A stretch of DNA of 22,939 bases from Lachnospiraceae bacterium (GTDB lineage Bacteria; Bacillota; Clostridia; Lachnospirales; Lachnospiraceae). Numbering within the stretch: position 1 is the stretch's first letter; every line of letters starts with the position of its first letter. Position numbers and translations under genes: made by a program. Location of the stretch: assembly GCA_017476305.1 (NCBI GenBank), contig JAFVAA010000321.1, positions 1-22,939 of the forward strand, in the 5' to 3' direction. The notes under the pieces are model-generated. The model worked only from the letters and a program-made list of their open reading frames with translations, did no database searches and was not told where the DNA came from. Of this stretch, positions 7,548-15,033 are shown one piece after another.

Positions 7548-8870
7548 CTAATCCCTGTCTGTAAAAAACTGTCTGCCCGTAATATATGGCCGGATTCTAT
7601 TATATACTTCGGAACCACCATATTTTTTCATTTCACCTATCAAAATTTCATGAAAATATAATGCCTCTTCTCCTGTCTCAAACTCAAATGTCTCCCCTAT
7701 CTCCTCCGGTGTCATCTGAAAGTCATAATACCGCTCGGATCGGTCAATTTCTGCCAATGTGTATTTCTTTGAAGTCCAATTAATATACAGATGCCATGAG
7801 CTCCCCTCAGACTCTCCCAGGTAAATATCAAATCTCCAAAAATCATTTCCTATTATCCTATGGGATGATGTCAGATAATCCCAAGTATACTCCCTTACTT
7901 TTTCTATCCTTGATCTGGCATAATGCTCCCTTAAAAAATTATCTAATTTTTCAATTCCCTCCAGCATTTCCCTTCCCACCGGTCTTCCACCAAGAGTCAG
8001 CTTTTTCAGTTTTACATTTCGATTCCACTTTTCTATACAAAGCTTCGCTTCCCTTACCTCGGCTACATATTTTGGATTCACTTTTGCAATCCGTTCTTGC
8101 GCCTCTTTCGGTATGCTCTCGTACTCTGTACCTAATATTTTCCCTGTCGTTTCGTCAAAATATATCTTTACAGCCCTCCCCATATACTTATGACCTTTCG
8201 GGATAATCCCATCATAAAAAAAATGATACCCGTAATCTGAACGAAAATTTCCCCATTTGCCATTGATTTTATCCCATTCACGCCAATCCAGAGAACAAAT
8301 ATCCATGACTCCCGTCACCATATCCTGATCCAGCCAGTAGTAATAAACACGTGGAAATTCCACTTTCGCGGAGGAGAGGATTCTTTCCTCCGCTTCATCA
8401 TATTCTATCTCCAGAATCTCATCAAATCCGTTAATGTGTACTAGTCCGCATTTATACTTCCGCTTCATTTCTTCCTCAGTTGCATGACGACCTACCGCCA
8501 ATGCAATCCTCCAAAAATGCCTTTCCTTATCCCTGACATAATAATCATCGCATCTTCCAAAGCTATCGTATCTGCCATACTTTTCTAAAACCACTTTATC
8601 CCCTATCAGATAATATCTTCTGTCTTTCTCCCGGAATTTTGATTCCCAGGATGATACAATCCTTTCATTTATTTCATCATACTCCACCTCTATGACACGG
8701 TTCTCCTCAATCATTTCATCCGGAAAGTCAGGACGATCTCCCCATTGATGCTCCTGCACATTCCTTGTATAAAAACGATTAAACCATTTATTTCCATAAC
8801 CACTACGCCTGTCATATACTTCTAATATCACCTTATTCTCTATCAAAAAATACCGCTTCCATTTCTCCAT
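7548..8870 (-). CDS. Hypothetical 440-residue repeat protein
   Basis: I do not recognise the family. The ATG at 8870 has a strong GGGAGG six bases upstream. The frame is open to 8987, but the upstream ATG has no ribosome site. The first ~260 residues contain about three degenerate repeats. Each begins with a YFLI/YYLI-x-x-KV-x-LE-x-Y strand and ends in EIEYDE-x-x-ERI-x-SS. The protein is rich in Tyr, Trp and Arg. The C-terminal ~130 residues differ and contain WHLYINW and EEIGETFEFETGEEALYFHE. No signal peptide or membrane helix is visible, so it should be cytosolic. It lies 28 bp before the ADP-ribosylglycohydrolase gene and is probably translated from the same mRNA. The repeats suggest a beta-rich binding protein. 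Confidence 0.75.
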   Translation of the reverse strand: MEKWKRYFLIENKVILEVYDRRSGYGNKWFNRFYTRNVQEHQWGDRPDFPDEMIEENRVIEVEYDEINERIVSSWESKFREKDRRYYLIGDKVVLEKYGRYDSFGRCDDYYVRDKERHFWRIALAVGRHATEEEMKRKYKCGLVHINGFDEILEIEYDEAEERILSSAKVEFPRVYYYWLDQDMVTGVMDICSLDWREWDKINGKWGNFRSDYGYHFFYDGIIPKGHKYMGRAVKIYFDETTGKILGTEYESIPKEAQERIAKVNPKYVAEVREAKLCIEKWNRNVKLKKLTLGGRPVGREMLEGIEKLDNFLREHYARSRIEKVREYTWDYLTSSHRIIGNDFWRFDIYLGESEGSSWHLYINWTSKKYTLAEIDRSERYYDFQMTPEEIGETFEFETGEEALYFHEILIGEMKKYGGSEVYNRIRPYITGRQFFTDRD

Positions 8871-9019
8871 ACCTATCCTCCCAGATCCATACCCGAAATT
8901 TCCAGGGATACTGGCAGCCTTGCTACCCTTATCTTCTATTAAATTTTTTTCTATACATAGCTGCCATTCCCCCCGCCACTTGTCCATACATATTTGACTT
9001 TACAGCTTTCATCCTTTTA

Positions 9020-10354
9020 TCATTGATTGTATTTCGTAAAATCTTCCAGACTTCCATACATATAAAATATCTCCTGAATTCCAGACTCAGATTTCGCATC
9101 TACCGATATCGAATATACAGCTTTACATTCCGTATTGAAGGTATTGCAAAAAAGGTCTTTTACCTGTTCTGCTGACATTCTAATCCATTGGTTTTGGTCA
9201 TTCTGATACCATGCAATATCCAAGTCCAGCCATTGGCTTTTCCTTCCTATAGCATCCAGGTCTTTTAAGGAAAAACCATAAAACATACTGTAGCCCACCC
9301 AGCTTTGAAGTACCGCATTTGTTTCATCCACAGCATAATTTTCAATAAATGATTGCAAGTTCATTCCAATTTGTGTCTTTCTGGGAAAGACATAGCTCGT
9401 AAATTCAGATGTCTTAAGAGCCTCACCACCAAATAAATTTTGGTATTTTAAAACATCTTTATTAAAACCATAATAGTATCCATACTGAATTTCTTCCTGT
9501 GTTAAATTCTCTCCTAAACCTTTAGCCGCTGAAAAATAAAAATCACTTTCTGCAAGAGCAGATAATTCTTTTCCAGAACCACTACTCTCGCTCTCTGCTA
9601 TTTTCTTTTCTTTCGAAAAACTCTGAACAATTGTTTCAAAAAATCTCTTATCATCTTCTTCGATCTTTTTGTCATCGTTCCATATAATATATATCATATC
9701 ACCGCCAGTGATAGTCGCATATCTTCTTTGAAAAGACAACATTTTCGTGTCAAATCCGATAAATTCAAATTCTCCTGTCTCTAACCACTCATATCCATCC
9801 GTACCGGAAAAAGAAGATACAAGGGCATCTGCCAGATTCTTTTTATCCTTCTCCGATAAATCCTTTAACTCTCCTATTTCATTATATTTATCCTTTTTGA
9901 CATTGACTTCGATTTCCCTGTTGCTATCGTCTATCCTCTGTCCTTTTGGATATGCCTGAATTTCGTAATTCGAGGTTTGTAAATACCGCGTCAATTGATC
10001 CTGTGTAATTTCAAGATGTCTTAAAGTTTCTTCATCGGTTTCCGGATATTCCATACGATATACATCATAACTGTCCGGTATTTTTATGCTCATTCTGTCC
10101 TCCGAAAAGAAATAACGTATCCCATCCCCCTCATCCACCCGTCCATCGGATAATATTTCTCCATTTACAGCATTCTTCTCACGAATCTCTGATGTATCAT
10201 GTGTTTCCTGTTCCGTCACATTTTCTGACTTCTGTGTTCTTATACTGTCCGAAACCTCTGATTCTACACTTGATGCAGAATCATTCTCCGTTATTCCACA
10301 TCCTACTAAGCATGCACATGCTAGCAATATGGCTGACATTTTGTATTTTTTCAT
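9020..10354 (-). CDS. Lipoprotein with a PsbP/MOG1-like region
   Basis: A 444-residue precursor. ATG at 10354 follows GGAGGGAG, and the frame upstream to 10393 lacks a better start. A Lys-rich start and hydrophobic core lead to the lipobox LVGC, so the mature protein should be anchored on the outer face of the membrane. A Ser/Glu-rich linker of about 50 residues follows. The next ~150 residues (FFSEDRMSIKIPDSYDVYRM onward) vaguely recall PsbP/MOG1-like lipoprotein domains. The C-terminal ~170 residues, with GYSMFYGFSLKDLDAIG, are unassigned. The gene stands behind a terminator and a degraded gene fragment, so it probably has its own promoter. Confidence 0.8.
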   Translation of the reverse strand: MKKYKMSAILLACACLVGCGITENDSASSVESEVSDSIRTQKSENVTEQETHDTSEIREKNAVNGEILSDGRVDEGDGIRYFFSEDRMSIKIPDSYDVYRMEYPETDEETLRHLEITQDQLTRYLQTSNYEIQAYPKGQRIDDSNREIEVNVKKDKYNEIGELKDLSEKDKKNLADALVSSFSGTDGYEWLETGEFEFIGFDTKMLSFQRRYATITGGDMIYIIWNDDKKIEEDDKRFFETIVQSFSKEKKIAESESSGSGKELSALAESDFYFSAAKGLGENLTQEEIQYGYYYGFNKDVLKYQNLFGGEALKTSEFTSYVFPRKTQIGMNLQSFIENYAVDETNAVLQSWVGYSMFYGFSLKDLDAIGRKSQWLDLDIAWYQNDQNQWIRMSAEQVKDLFCNTFNTECKAVYSISVDAKSESGIQEIFYMYGSLEDFTKYNQ

Positions 10355-10439
10355 AAATTTTTCTCCCTCCAAAAAACGAAATACTTTGCTCACTATTTTC
10401 TTCTATACCGAGACCGCATAATCTCTAAAAAATTGGTGC

Positions 10440-10530
10440 ACCCGAATCCATCCTTCCCACACCGGAATCAGAACTCCGCTCATAAAGATATTTCATGCCA
10501 ATGTATAAAGCCCAACTTTATCACCTTTTT
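10440..10530 (-). pseudogene. Degraded fragment of a flower-like gene
   Basis: 10459-10530 aligns base by base with 14533-14603, the start of the intact flower-like gene, including the ribosome site and the TTGGGC start region. The similarity continues weakly to about 10447. A small indel and stop codons break the frame, but SSDSGVGRMDS is still readable against SSDSCVGQVDS of the intact protein. It is the 5' remnant of a duplicated copy lying between the CHAP terminator and the lipoprotein gene. Confidence 0.7.
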
Positions 10531-10546
10531 CAACCTCTTGGCACTT

Positions 10547-10593
10547 GAAAAATGGAATCTTATCAGAACCATGATATGTCTCTGATAAGATTC
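10547..10593 (-). terminator. Rho-independent terminator after the CHAP gene
   Basis: A perfect 13-bp stem (GAATCTTATCAGA at 10555-10567 with TCTGATAAGATTC at 10581-10593) has a 13-nt loop. On the minus strand it is followed by CATTTTTC. It lies about 40 bp beyond the CHAP stop codon. Confidence 0.88.
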
Positions 10594-10633
10594 ACTCTGA
10601 TTTTCTATTCCATTTATATGTATCCAAACTGAT

Positions 10634-12025
10634 TTACTTTGTCGTAAATGTCATCCAGTCTCCATAGTAAGTCGTTCCCCCTAGTGTTGTCTGAAAACGA
10701 TAATAATACTTCGTCCTGCGGTTCAGCCTTACCCACAGCTCGCTATTAACATTGTACCAGGCATTGATCTGATTTCCGACCGGAATCGGCTTTTCTGTTT
10801 TCCCGCCTATATACTGCCAGTTCACATTATACAGGGCAATTCCTACTTTGCTCACATCCTTGATAGATGCATTCTGAACAGTGATCGTTCTTGACAGGAC
10901 TGCATTTGTCTGTCCAATCCAATATTTCTTCGCATAGGCACTGAAATTCACCGTGACAGCCGCATTTGTCCGGAACGACCATGTGGTACTGTAATACGTC
11001 AAACCATTTACTACCGCATAGAACTTATACTGATAAGTTGTGCCCGGTGCCAATTGGCATTTCAGTTCTAAATTCACATCATACCATGCATTGATTTTAT
11101 TCCCGACCGGAACAGGCTTTTCTCCTTTTGAAGCCAGCTGTCTTCCAGAGGAATCATATAAGATAATGCCAACCTTTGATACGCTGTTAATAGAAGTATT
11201 TTCCACAGTAATTGTTTTGGCAAGTACGGCATTTGTCGTACCGATGCTCTGTTTTGCCAAATAATCCGCGAAATTTACTCTGACATCTGCCTTGGGCTGA
11301 GCTGCCGGTGCCGCATTTGCAGCCTTTGTATAAGACGGATGCATAAATCCCTGAATATGTAAATTATTTCCCCTTTGGGAAGGCAGGATGAAATTAGAGG
11401 AGCGAACATTATTATATCCGGAATTTCCTTCTACAAAATATACCCGTTTTGAACCACTGTCATAGCCTGTCACAATGCCTACATGGCTGGACAGATTTGC
11501 CTTTCCGTTCACCCGGTTTGCCACATAATAATTTCCATTATTATTTACCGGCTCCAAAAGGAATAAATCTCCCGCCACCGGCTGATATCCTGACGAAATG
11601 TCATAGTAGGTTCCCGCGCCATTCCTTAATGTTCCTACCCCTGCTGCATTTGGAATGATATTTGCAGGAATCCCAGCCTGACGTGCGCTCCATGATACAA
11701 AATAAGCACACCAGTTTGCACCACCTTTTACTCCATACCTTGTGTTCGCATACTCTGTAAAATTCTTTGAACCCTTGCTCGTTCCCGAAATATCATTCAG
11801 GTTATTGCCCTCATGATATCCCACCTGTGACAATGCCACAGCCACCAGATTCTCATTCTGATTATCACCTAATGAAACCGCTTTCAACTTTTGATAATAA
11901 GTTCCATTCTGATATGCCCTGGACGGATTATAATCCGGTTCTGCCGCCGATGCATTTGTAAAAGTCAAACTGCTACTCAATACTGTCAATGCACAGATCA
12001 TTAAAAAATAATAAAGTTTTTTCAT
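10634..12025 (-). CDS. Secreted CHAP-domain peptidoglycan hydrolase with two Fn3-like modules
   Basis: A 463-residue precursor. A signal peptide ends near Ala28 (NASA-AEP). The CHAP/NlpC-type peptidase domain spans about residues 57-230, with catalytic Cys106 (GANWCAYFVSW), His181 (SSHVGIVTGY) and Asn201 (VEGNS). Such enzymes cleave peptide or amide bonds in peptidoglycan. Two ~105-residue beta modules follow, each opening with VNF-x-x-Y-x-x-K and containing S-KVGI-LY, PVGN-INAWY and Y-Y-F (Fn3-like). They probably bind the wall or act as spacers. AAAGGA lies nine bases before the ATG. A terminator follows the gene. No sortase motif is visible, so release or non-covalent wall binding is likely. 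Confidence 0.9.
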   Translation of the reverse strand: MKKLYYFLMICALTVLSSSLTFTNASAAEPDYNPSRAYQNGTYYQKLKAVSLGDNQNENLVAVALSQVGYHEGNNLNDISGTSKGSKNFTEYANTRYGVKGGANWCAYFVSWSARQAGIPANIIPNAAGVGTLRNGAGTYYDISSGYQPVAGDLFLLEPVNNNGNYYVANRVNGKANLSSHVGIVTGYDSGSKRVYFVEGNSGYNNVRSSNFILPSQRGNNLHIQGFMHPSYTKAANAAPAAQPKADVRVNFADYLAKQSIGTTNAVLAKTITVENTSINSVSKVGIILYDSSGRQLASKGEKPVPVGNKINAWYDVNLELKCQLAPGTTYQYKFYAVVNGLTYYSTTWSFRTNAAVTVNFSAYAKKYWIGQTNAVLSRTITVQNASIKDVSKVGIALYNVNWQYIGGKTEKPIPVGNQINAWYNVNSELWVRLNRRTKYYYRFQTTLGGTTYYGDWMTFTTK

Positions 12026-12160
12026 AAGACACCATCCTTTCTGTTGTCACACTACATTACATCCTAAAATACTATATTCGCACCCACAGAGCTATTACTG
12101 CCTTGTTCATTCCATATTTGTCCCTCTCATTAACCTCCTTCCAACTCCGTTTTAATTAAG

Positions 12161-12220
12161 CTCCGTTTTTCTTTACAAATATAATGATACATCACCGCAA
12201 CTCCCATTTTGTTTTTTGGG
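12161..12220 (-). repeat. Dispersed repeat R2, copy 1 (decayed leader)
   Basis: Aligns without gaps to 14954-15013 at roughly 80% identity. Shared blocks include CTTTACAAAT and CAACTCCCATTTTG. The other copy is the leader of the small membrane-protein gene. Here an AAGGAGG and ATG at 12130 still follow, but the frame stops after seven codons (MRGTNME), suggesting the leader of a lost gene. Confidence 0.7.
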
Positions 12221-12221
12221 G

Positions 12222-12287
12222 ATCTTAGTATATGTTCTCTATCGCTTCTATTTCATTACATCAATATAAAAATAATTATTTTTTATA
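12222..12287 (-). repeat. Dispersed repeat R1, copy 1
   Basis: About 85% identical to 19316-19380, including TGTTCTCTATCG and ATCAATATAAAA. It starts just after the GLUG lipoprotein stop codon and directly adjoins R2 copy 1. The minus strand carries a TATACT that could be a -10. The shared sequence suggests a duplicated promoter or leader. The rest of the 265-bp gap before the CHAP gene holds no gene I can support. Confidence 0.7.
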
Positions 12288-12290
12288 TTA

Positions 12291-14150
12291 CTACTCTCTC
12301 TCCATATGTGTATATAATCCTACCATCTCATTCGCCCGGACCAGCCTTTCCCTTTCCTCCTTTCCATTAACCAGAAACTTTCCTGTGTTCACACATCCAA
12401 TGACAGTTGCCCTATCACTGACCGAACCTACGATTCCACCAACTGCCGAACCTAATCCTTCCTTTGCCGCGTTTTTCACATATTCATTGGACAAATCTCC
12501 TATTATCACATCCAATGTCCCTGAATTTTTGCAATCCCTGATTTCTACACTTCCCTTTCCCATTAAAATGTGTCCTGCAATGCCACCTGTCAGTGTCTGT
12601 GCTCCATCGGAATTGCTAACCACATCTCCTGTATTCTCACAACCCTCAATCAGAAAAACATCCTTCTCCAACGTAAGTAATGTAGTCGTTCCAATCAGCC
12701 CTCCGATTCCCCATCCTGCTCCGTTAATCTCGCCTGTATTTTTACATGATGTCACTCTAAATTCACGCACGCCCTTTTTATCATTTGTTACCATAAAAAA
12801 ACCCGTCAGTCCTCCTGCCATTCCCTCTGCTTTCACACTCCCCTCATTCACACAGTTTGAAATATCTATCTTACCTTGGTAGTCAATCATAATACCGCCG
12901 AACAAGCCACCTGATGTACCGTTTTCACTTTCTTTTGATTCTGAAATCTCTCCCTGATTGCAACACCTTCGTATCGTTACCGTAGATTTTTTACTACTTC
13001 TCAGCTCACCTATGATGCCACCCATACGCTGAGTGTCTGCCTCACCCACTACAGCTCCTTCATTCACACAATCTTCAAGAATCATTCCACCCCCACTTCC
13101 CATAATTCCACCTATGTAGCCACTTCCCATGACTTTTCCTACATTTTTGCAGTCCCATATTTTCCCACCTCCACTACCAAGAATTTCTCCACATCCGTCA
13201 TATTTACCCTCCGTATAAGTTATTGCCCCTTCATTAATACATCCCGATATTTCCTCAGCACCAATTCCGCATATGCCACCTACATTAGCCATGCCACTTC
13301 CCGAAATATCCCCTATATTCCTACAGTTTTTTATAATCCCTGCTACCCTTCCTCCAATTCCACCGCAGCCACCATATTCAGAATCAGTAATCTTTCCTTC
13401 ATTTATGCAATTCTCTACACAATTCTCAACTACATTTGATTCTCCGTACAGACAGCCAACAATTCCTCCGCATTCTGCACTTGCCACCTTAATTTCTGTC
13501 TGATTGATACATGCTCTGATCTGCGTGCCATAACCATATGCAACAATCCCCGCAACCCCGGCATTTTTTCCTTCCACACGGATAAAAGACTTCTCCAATG
13601 CCAAATTCTTTATTTCTGCTTCTTTCGTTTTTCCAAACAGACCTACATAATAATTCGCCTGCTTGGAATCAATTTGTGCGCCAGACGGAATATCAATATA
13701 CAACCCTGAAATTTTATGCCCTGCTCCATCAAAATCTCCTTCAAAAGATGCATAAGAATCCCCGTTTCCAATAGGATTCCAGTAATACTTTGGAGATTCC
13801 TGCCCCCAATTTTCAAAATTTTCTGTATCATTTAAGACAATATCTGCCGTCAATATATAATGAAGCCCTGAATATTCTTTCCGCTCTTCCCTATCCGAAC
13901 TATTGACATACTTCGACAGCAAGGCCAATTCCTCCGCTGTGGAAATTTCATAAGGGGATGACTCAGAACCATCTCCGCCGGAAAACGACTGTGCAAAAGG
14001 ATATGCCATCCCCTTGCTTTCTCCGGCAGCATACCCGGATTCATCTATGACAGGCTGCTCCGCTTTCTTCTCCCCGTCTTTTTTCGTACATCCGGTCATT
14101 ACACAGAGGCCCGTTACAATAAGCATACCTTTTATCCAATTTTTGTCCAT
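12291..14150 (-). CDS. GLUG-repeat surface lipoprotein
   Basis: A 619-residue precursor. The ATG at 14150 has an ideal AAAGGAG, so I prefer it to the upstream ATG at 14180. A short signal ends in lipobox VMTGC (Cys21). After a linker, GGDGSESSPYEISTAEELALL opens a long chain of ~25-residue repeats of the GLUG type. These carry GGI-x-G and C-x-N-x-G elements (for example NCVNEGSVKAEGMAGGLTGF) and should fold as a right-handed beta solenoid. Many Cys residues sit at equivalent repeat positions. Such proteins are usually surface adhesins or ligand binders. The gene lies downstream of the flower-like and small membrane-protein genes and is probably in their operon. Confidence 0.88.
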   Translation of the reverse strand: MDKNWIKGMLIVTGLCVMTGCTKKDGEKKAEQPVIDESGYAAGESKGMAYPFAQSFSGGDGSESSPYEISTAEELALLSKYVNSSDREERKEYSGLHYILTADIVLNDTENFENWGQESPKYYWNPIGNGDSYASFEGDFDGAGHKISGLYIDIPSGAQIDSKQANYYVGLFGKTKEAEIKNLALEKSFIRVEGKNAGVAGIVAYGYGTQIRACINQTEIKVASAECGGIVGCLYGESNVVENCVENCINEGKITDSEYGGCGGIGGRVAGIIKNCRNIGDISGSGMANVGGICGIGAEEISGCINEGAITYTEGKYDGCGEILGSGGGKIWDCKNVGKVMGSGYIGGIMGSGGGMILEDCVNEGAVVGEADTQRMGGIIGELRSSKKSTVTIRRCCNQGEISESKESENGTSGGLFGGIMIDYQGKIDISNCVNEGSVKAEGMAGGLTGFFMVTNDKKGVREFRVTSCKNTGEINGAGWGIGGLIGTTTLLTLEKDVFLIEGCENTGDVVSNSDGAQTLTGGIAGHILMGKGSVEIRDCKNSGTLDVIIGDLSNEYVKNAAKEGLGSAVGGIVGSVSDRATVIGCVNTGKFLVNGKEERERLVRANEMVGLYTHMERE

Positions 14151-14253
14151 GTAAATCTCCTTTCTTTTCCATCCCTGCACTACATAGCACTAATCTTTGG
14201 GAATGATTCCTCCCTGTATTTATCCAGTCTCCATTATCATCCATAATACGGTT

Positions 14254-14589
14254 TTAAAAAATCAACGGCATACCCTGATTCATAATCACAAAAAAGCTCA
14301 TGAATACCAATATAATAATAAAAGTATTACTGAGTGATGGTTTCCCTTTTTCATAGATAGGTATATCAAAAAAGCCCTTGCATGCCGAAGATGCCCAGCC
14401 GCTCCATACATTTTGGTCATCATATACAAAACCGTCCTGATAATCCACACGTCCAATACAGCTTCCCGATCCCCATCCCGAAATGTAATTCACCCCATTA
14501 TAGATATAGCCGTTACTGTCCACTTGACCTACACAGGAATCAGAACTCCAGCCATGAAGATAATTTGTATCAATGTATATATAGCCCAA
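14254..14589 (-). CDS. Small W/C-repeat (flower-like) membrane-anchored protein
   Basis: A 111-residue product starting at TTG (14589) with AAGGTGA upstream; no in-frame ATG lies before a stop codon. Three ~25-residue repeats follow the pattern GYIY-x(5)-Y-x-x-GW-x-S-x-S-C-x-G-x-VD, with Cys19, Cys44 and Cys70. They resemble the short beta repeats of '4-fold beta flower' proteins. A hydrophobic C-terminal helix (about 88-105) could act as a tail anchor. A decayed copy of its 5' end lies at 10440-10530. It follows the small membrane-protein gene by 44 bp. Confidence 0.75.
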   Translation of the reverse strand: MGYIYIDTNYLHGWSSDSCVGQVDSNGYIYNGVNYISGWGSGSCIGRVDYQDGFVYDDQNVWSGWASSACKGFFDIPIYEKGKPSLSNTFIIILVFMSFFVIMNQGMPLIF

Positions 14590-14633
14590 GTTCTCACCTT
14601 CTTTCTTTTCATCAAATCAGCCGTTTCAAAACA

Positions 14634-14924
14634 TCATTCATGATTTTCGTCATTCCATATATCATAACCCGTATCTTCCTCTTTCTCCTCTGCTTTTTTT
14701 CTAACGCAAATCAAAAGAGCAGACACCGCAAGAATAATTAAATATGTTATCCACTGCGTACTCAATGCATCTTCCAGACCAAAAGCCGAATAGCGCTTTT
14801 GCAGTCCCAGCAGAGAAAGCAGTTGCAATACAGCACCTATGGCAAACCAAATCCACGGTTTCCCATTTTTTGCCCGCATCACAGCTATTACACAAAAGAT
14901 AATCATAACCAAAAAATATCCCAT
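14634..14924 (-). CDS. Small membrane protein, three hydrophobic segments
   Basis: A 96-residue protein with GGAGGTAGG before the ATG at 14924. Hydrophobic segments lie at about residues 1-16, 23-40 and 58-73, with an acidic C-terminal tail (EEKEEDTGYDIWNDENHE). I recognise no family. The R2 repeat forms its leader, which suggests that this gene opens the envelope-protein operon. Confidence 0.75.
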   Translation of the reverse strand: MGYFLVMIIFCVIAVMRAKNGKPWIWFAIGAVLQLLSLLGLQKRYSAFGLEDALSTQWITYLIILAVSALLICVRKKAEEKEEDTGYDIWNDENHE

Positions 14925-14953
14925 TTTTTCCTACCTCCATCATTTTTATTTCG

Positions 14954-15013
14954 CTCCGTTGTTCTTTACAAATACAATGATATCCCATGACAACTCCCAT
15001 TTTGTTTTTAGGA
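14954..15013 (-). repeat. Dispersed repeat R2, copy 2 (leader of small membrane-protein gene)
   Basis: Counterpart of 12161-12220. It sits 30 bp upstream of the 14924 start codon and just after the stop of the 457-aa gene. Its position fits a promoter or leader, though no clean -35/-10 pair is visible. Confidence 0.65.
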
Positions 15014-15033
15014 CACAGAATGAACACAATTTC

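Noticed and set aside
7520..7621. N-terminal extension of the ADP-ribosylglycohydrolase
   Set aside because: It overlaps the end of the upstream gene. The family's N-terminus and a strong ribosome site fit the ATG at 7519.
8871..8987. N-terminal extension of the 440-aa protein
   Set aside because: The upstream ATG lacks a ribosome site, while GGGAGG stands just before the internal ATG at 8870.
12232..12882. 216-codon plus-strand ORF opposite the GLUG lipoprotein gene
   Set aside because: It is antisense to repeats rich in Gly, Asn and Glu codons, giving a Pro/Ser/Phe-rich chance product without a ribosome site.
14041..14244. 67-codon minus-strand ORF before and within the GLUG lipoprotein gene
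   Set aside because: It is out of frame with the signal peptide and lipobox of the lipoprotein, and has no recognisable features of its own.
14701..15027. 108-codon minus-strand ORF overlapping the small membrane-protein gene
   Set aside because: The other frame has the better ribosome site and clear membrane segments. The start of this ORF lies in the R2 repeat.
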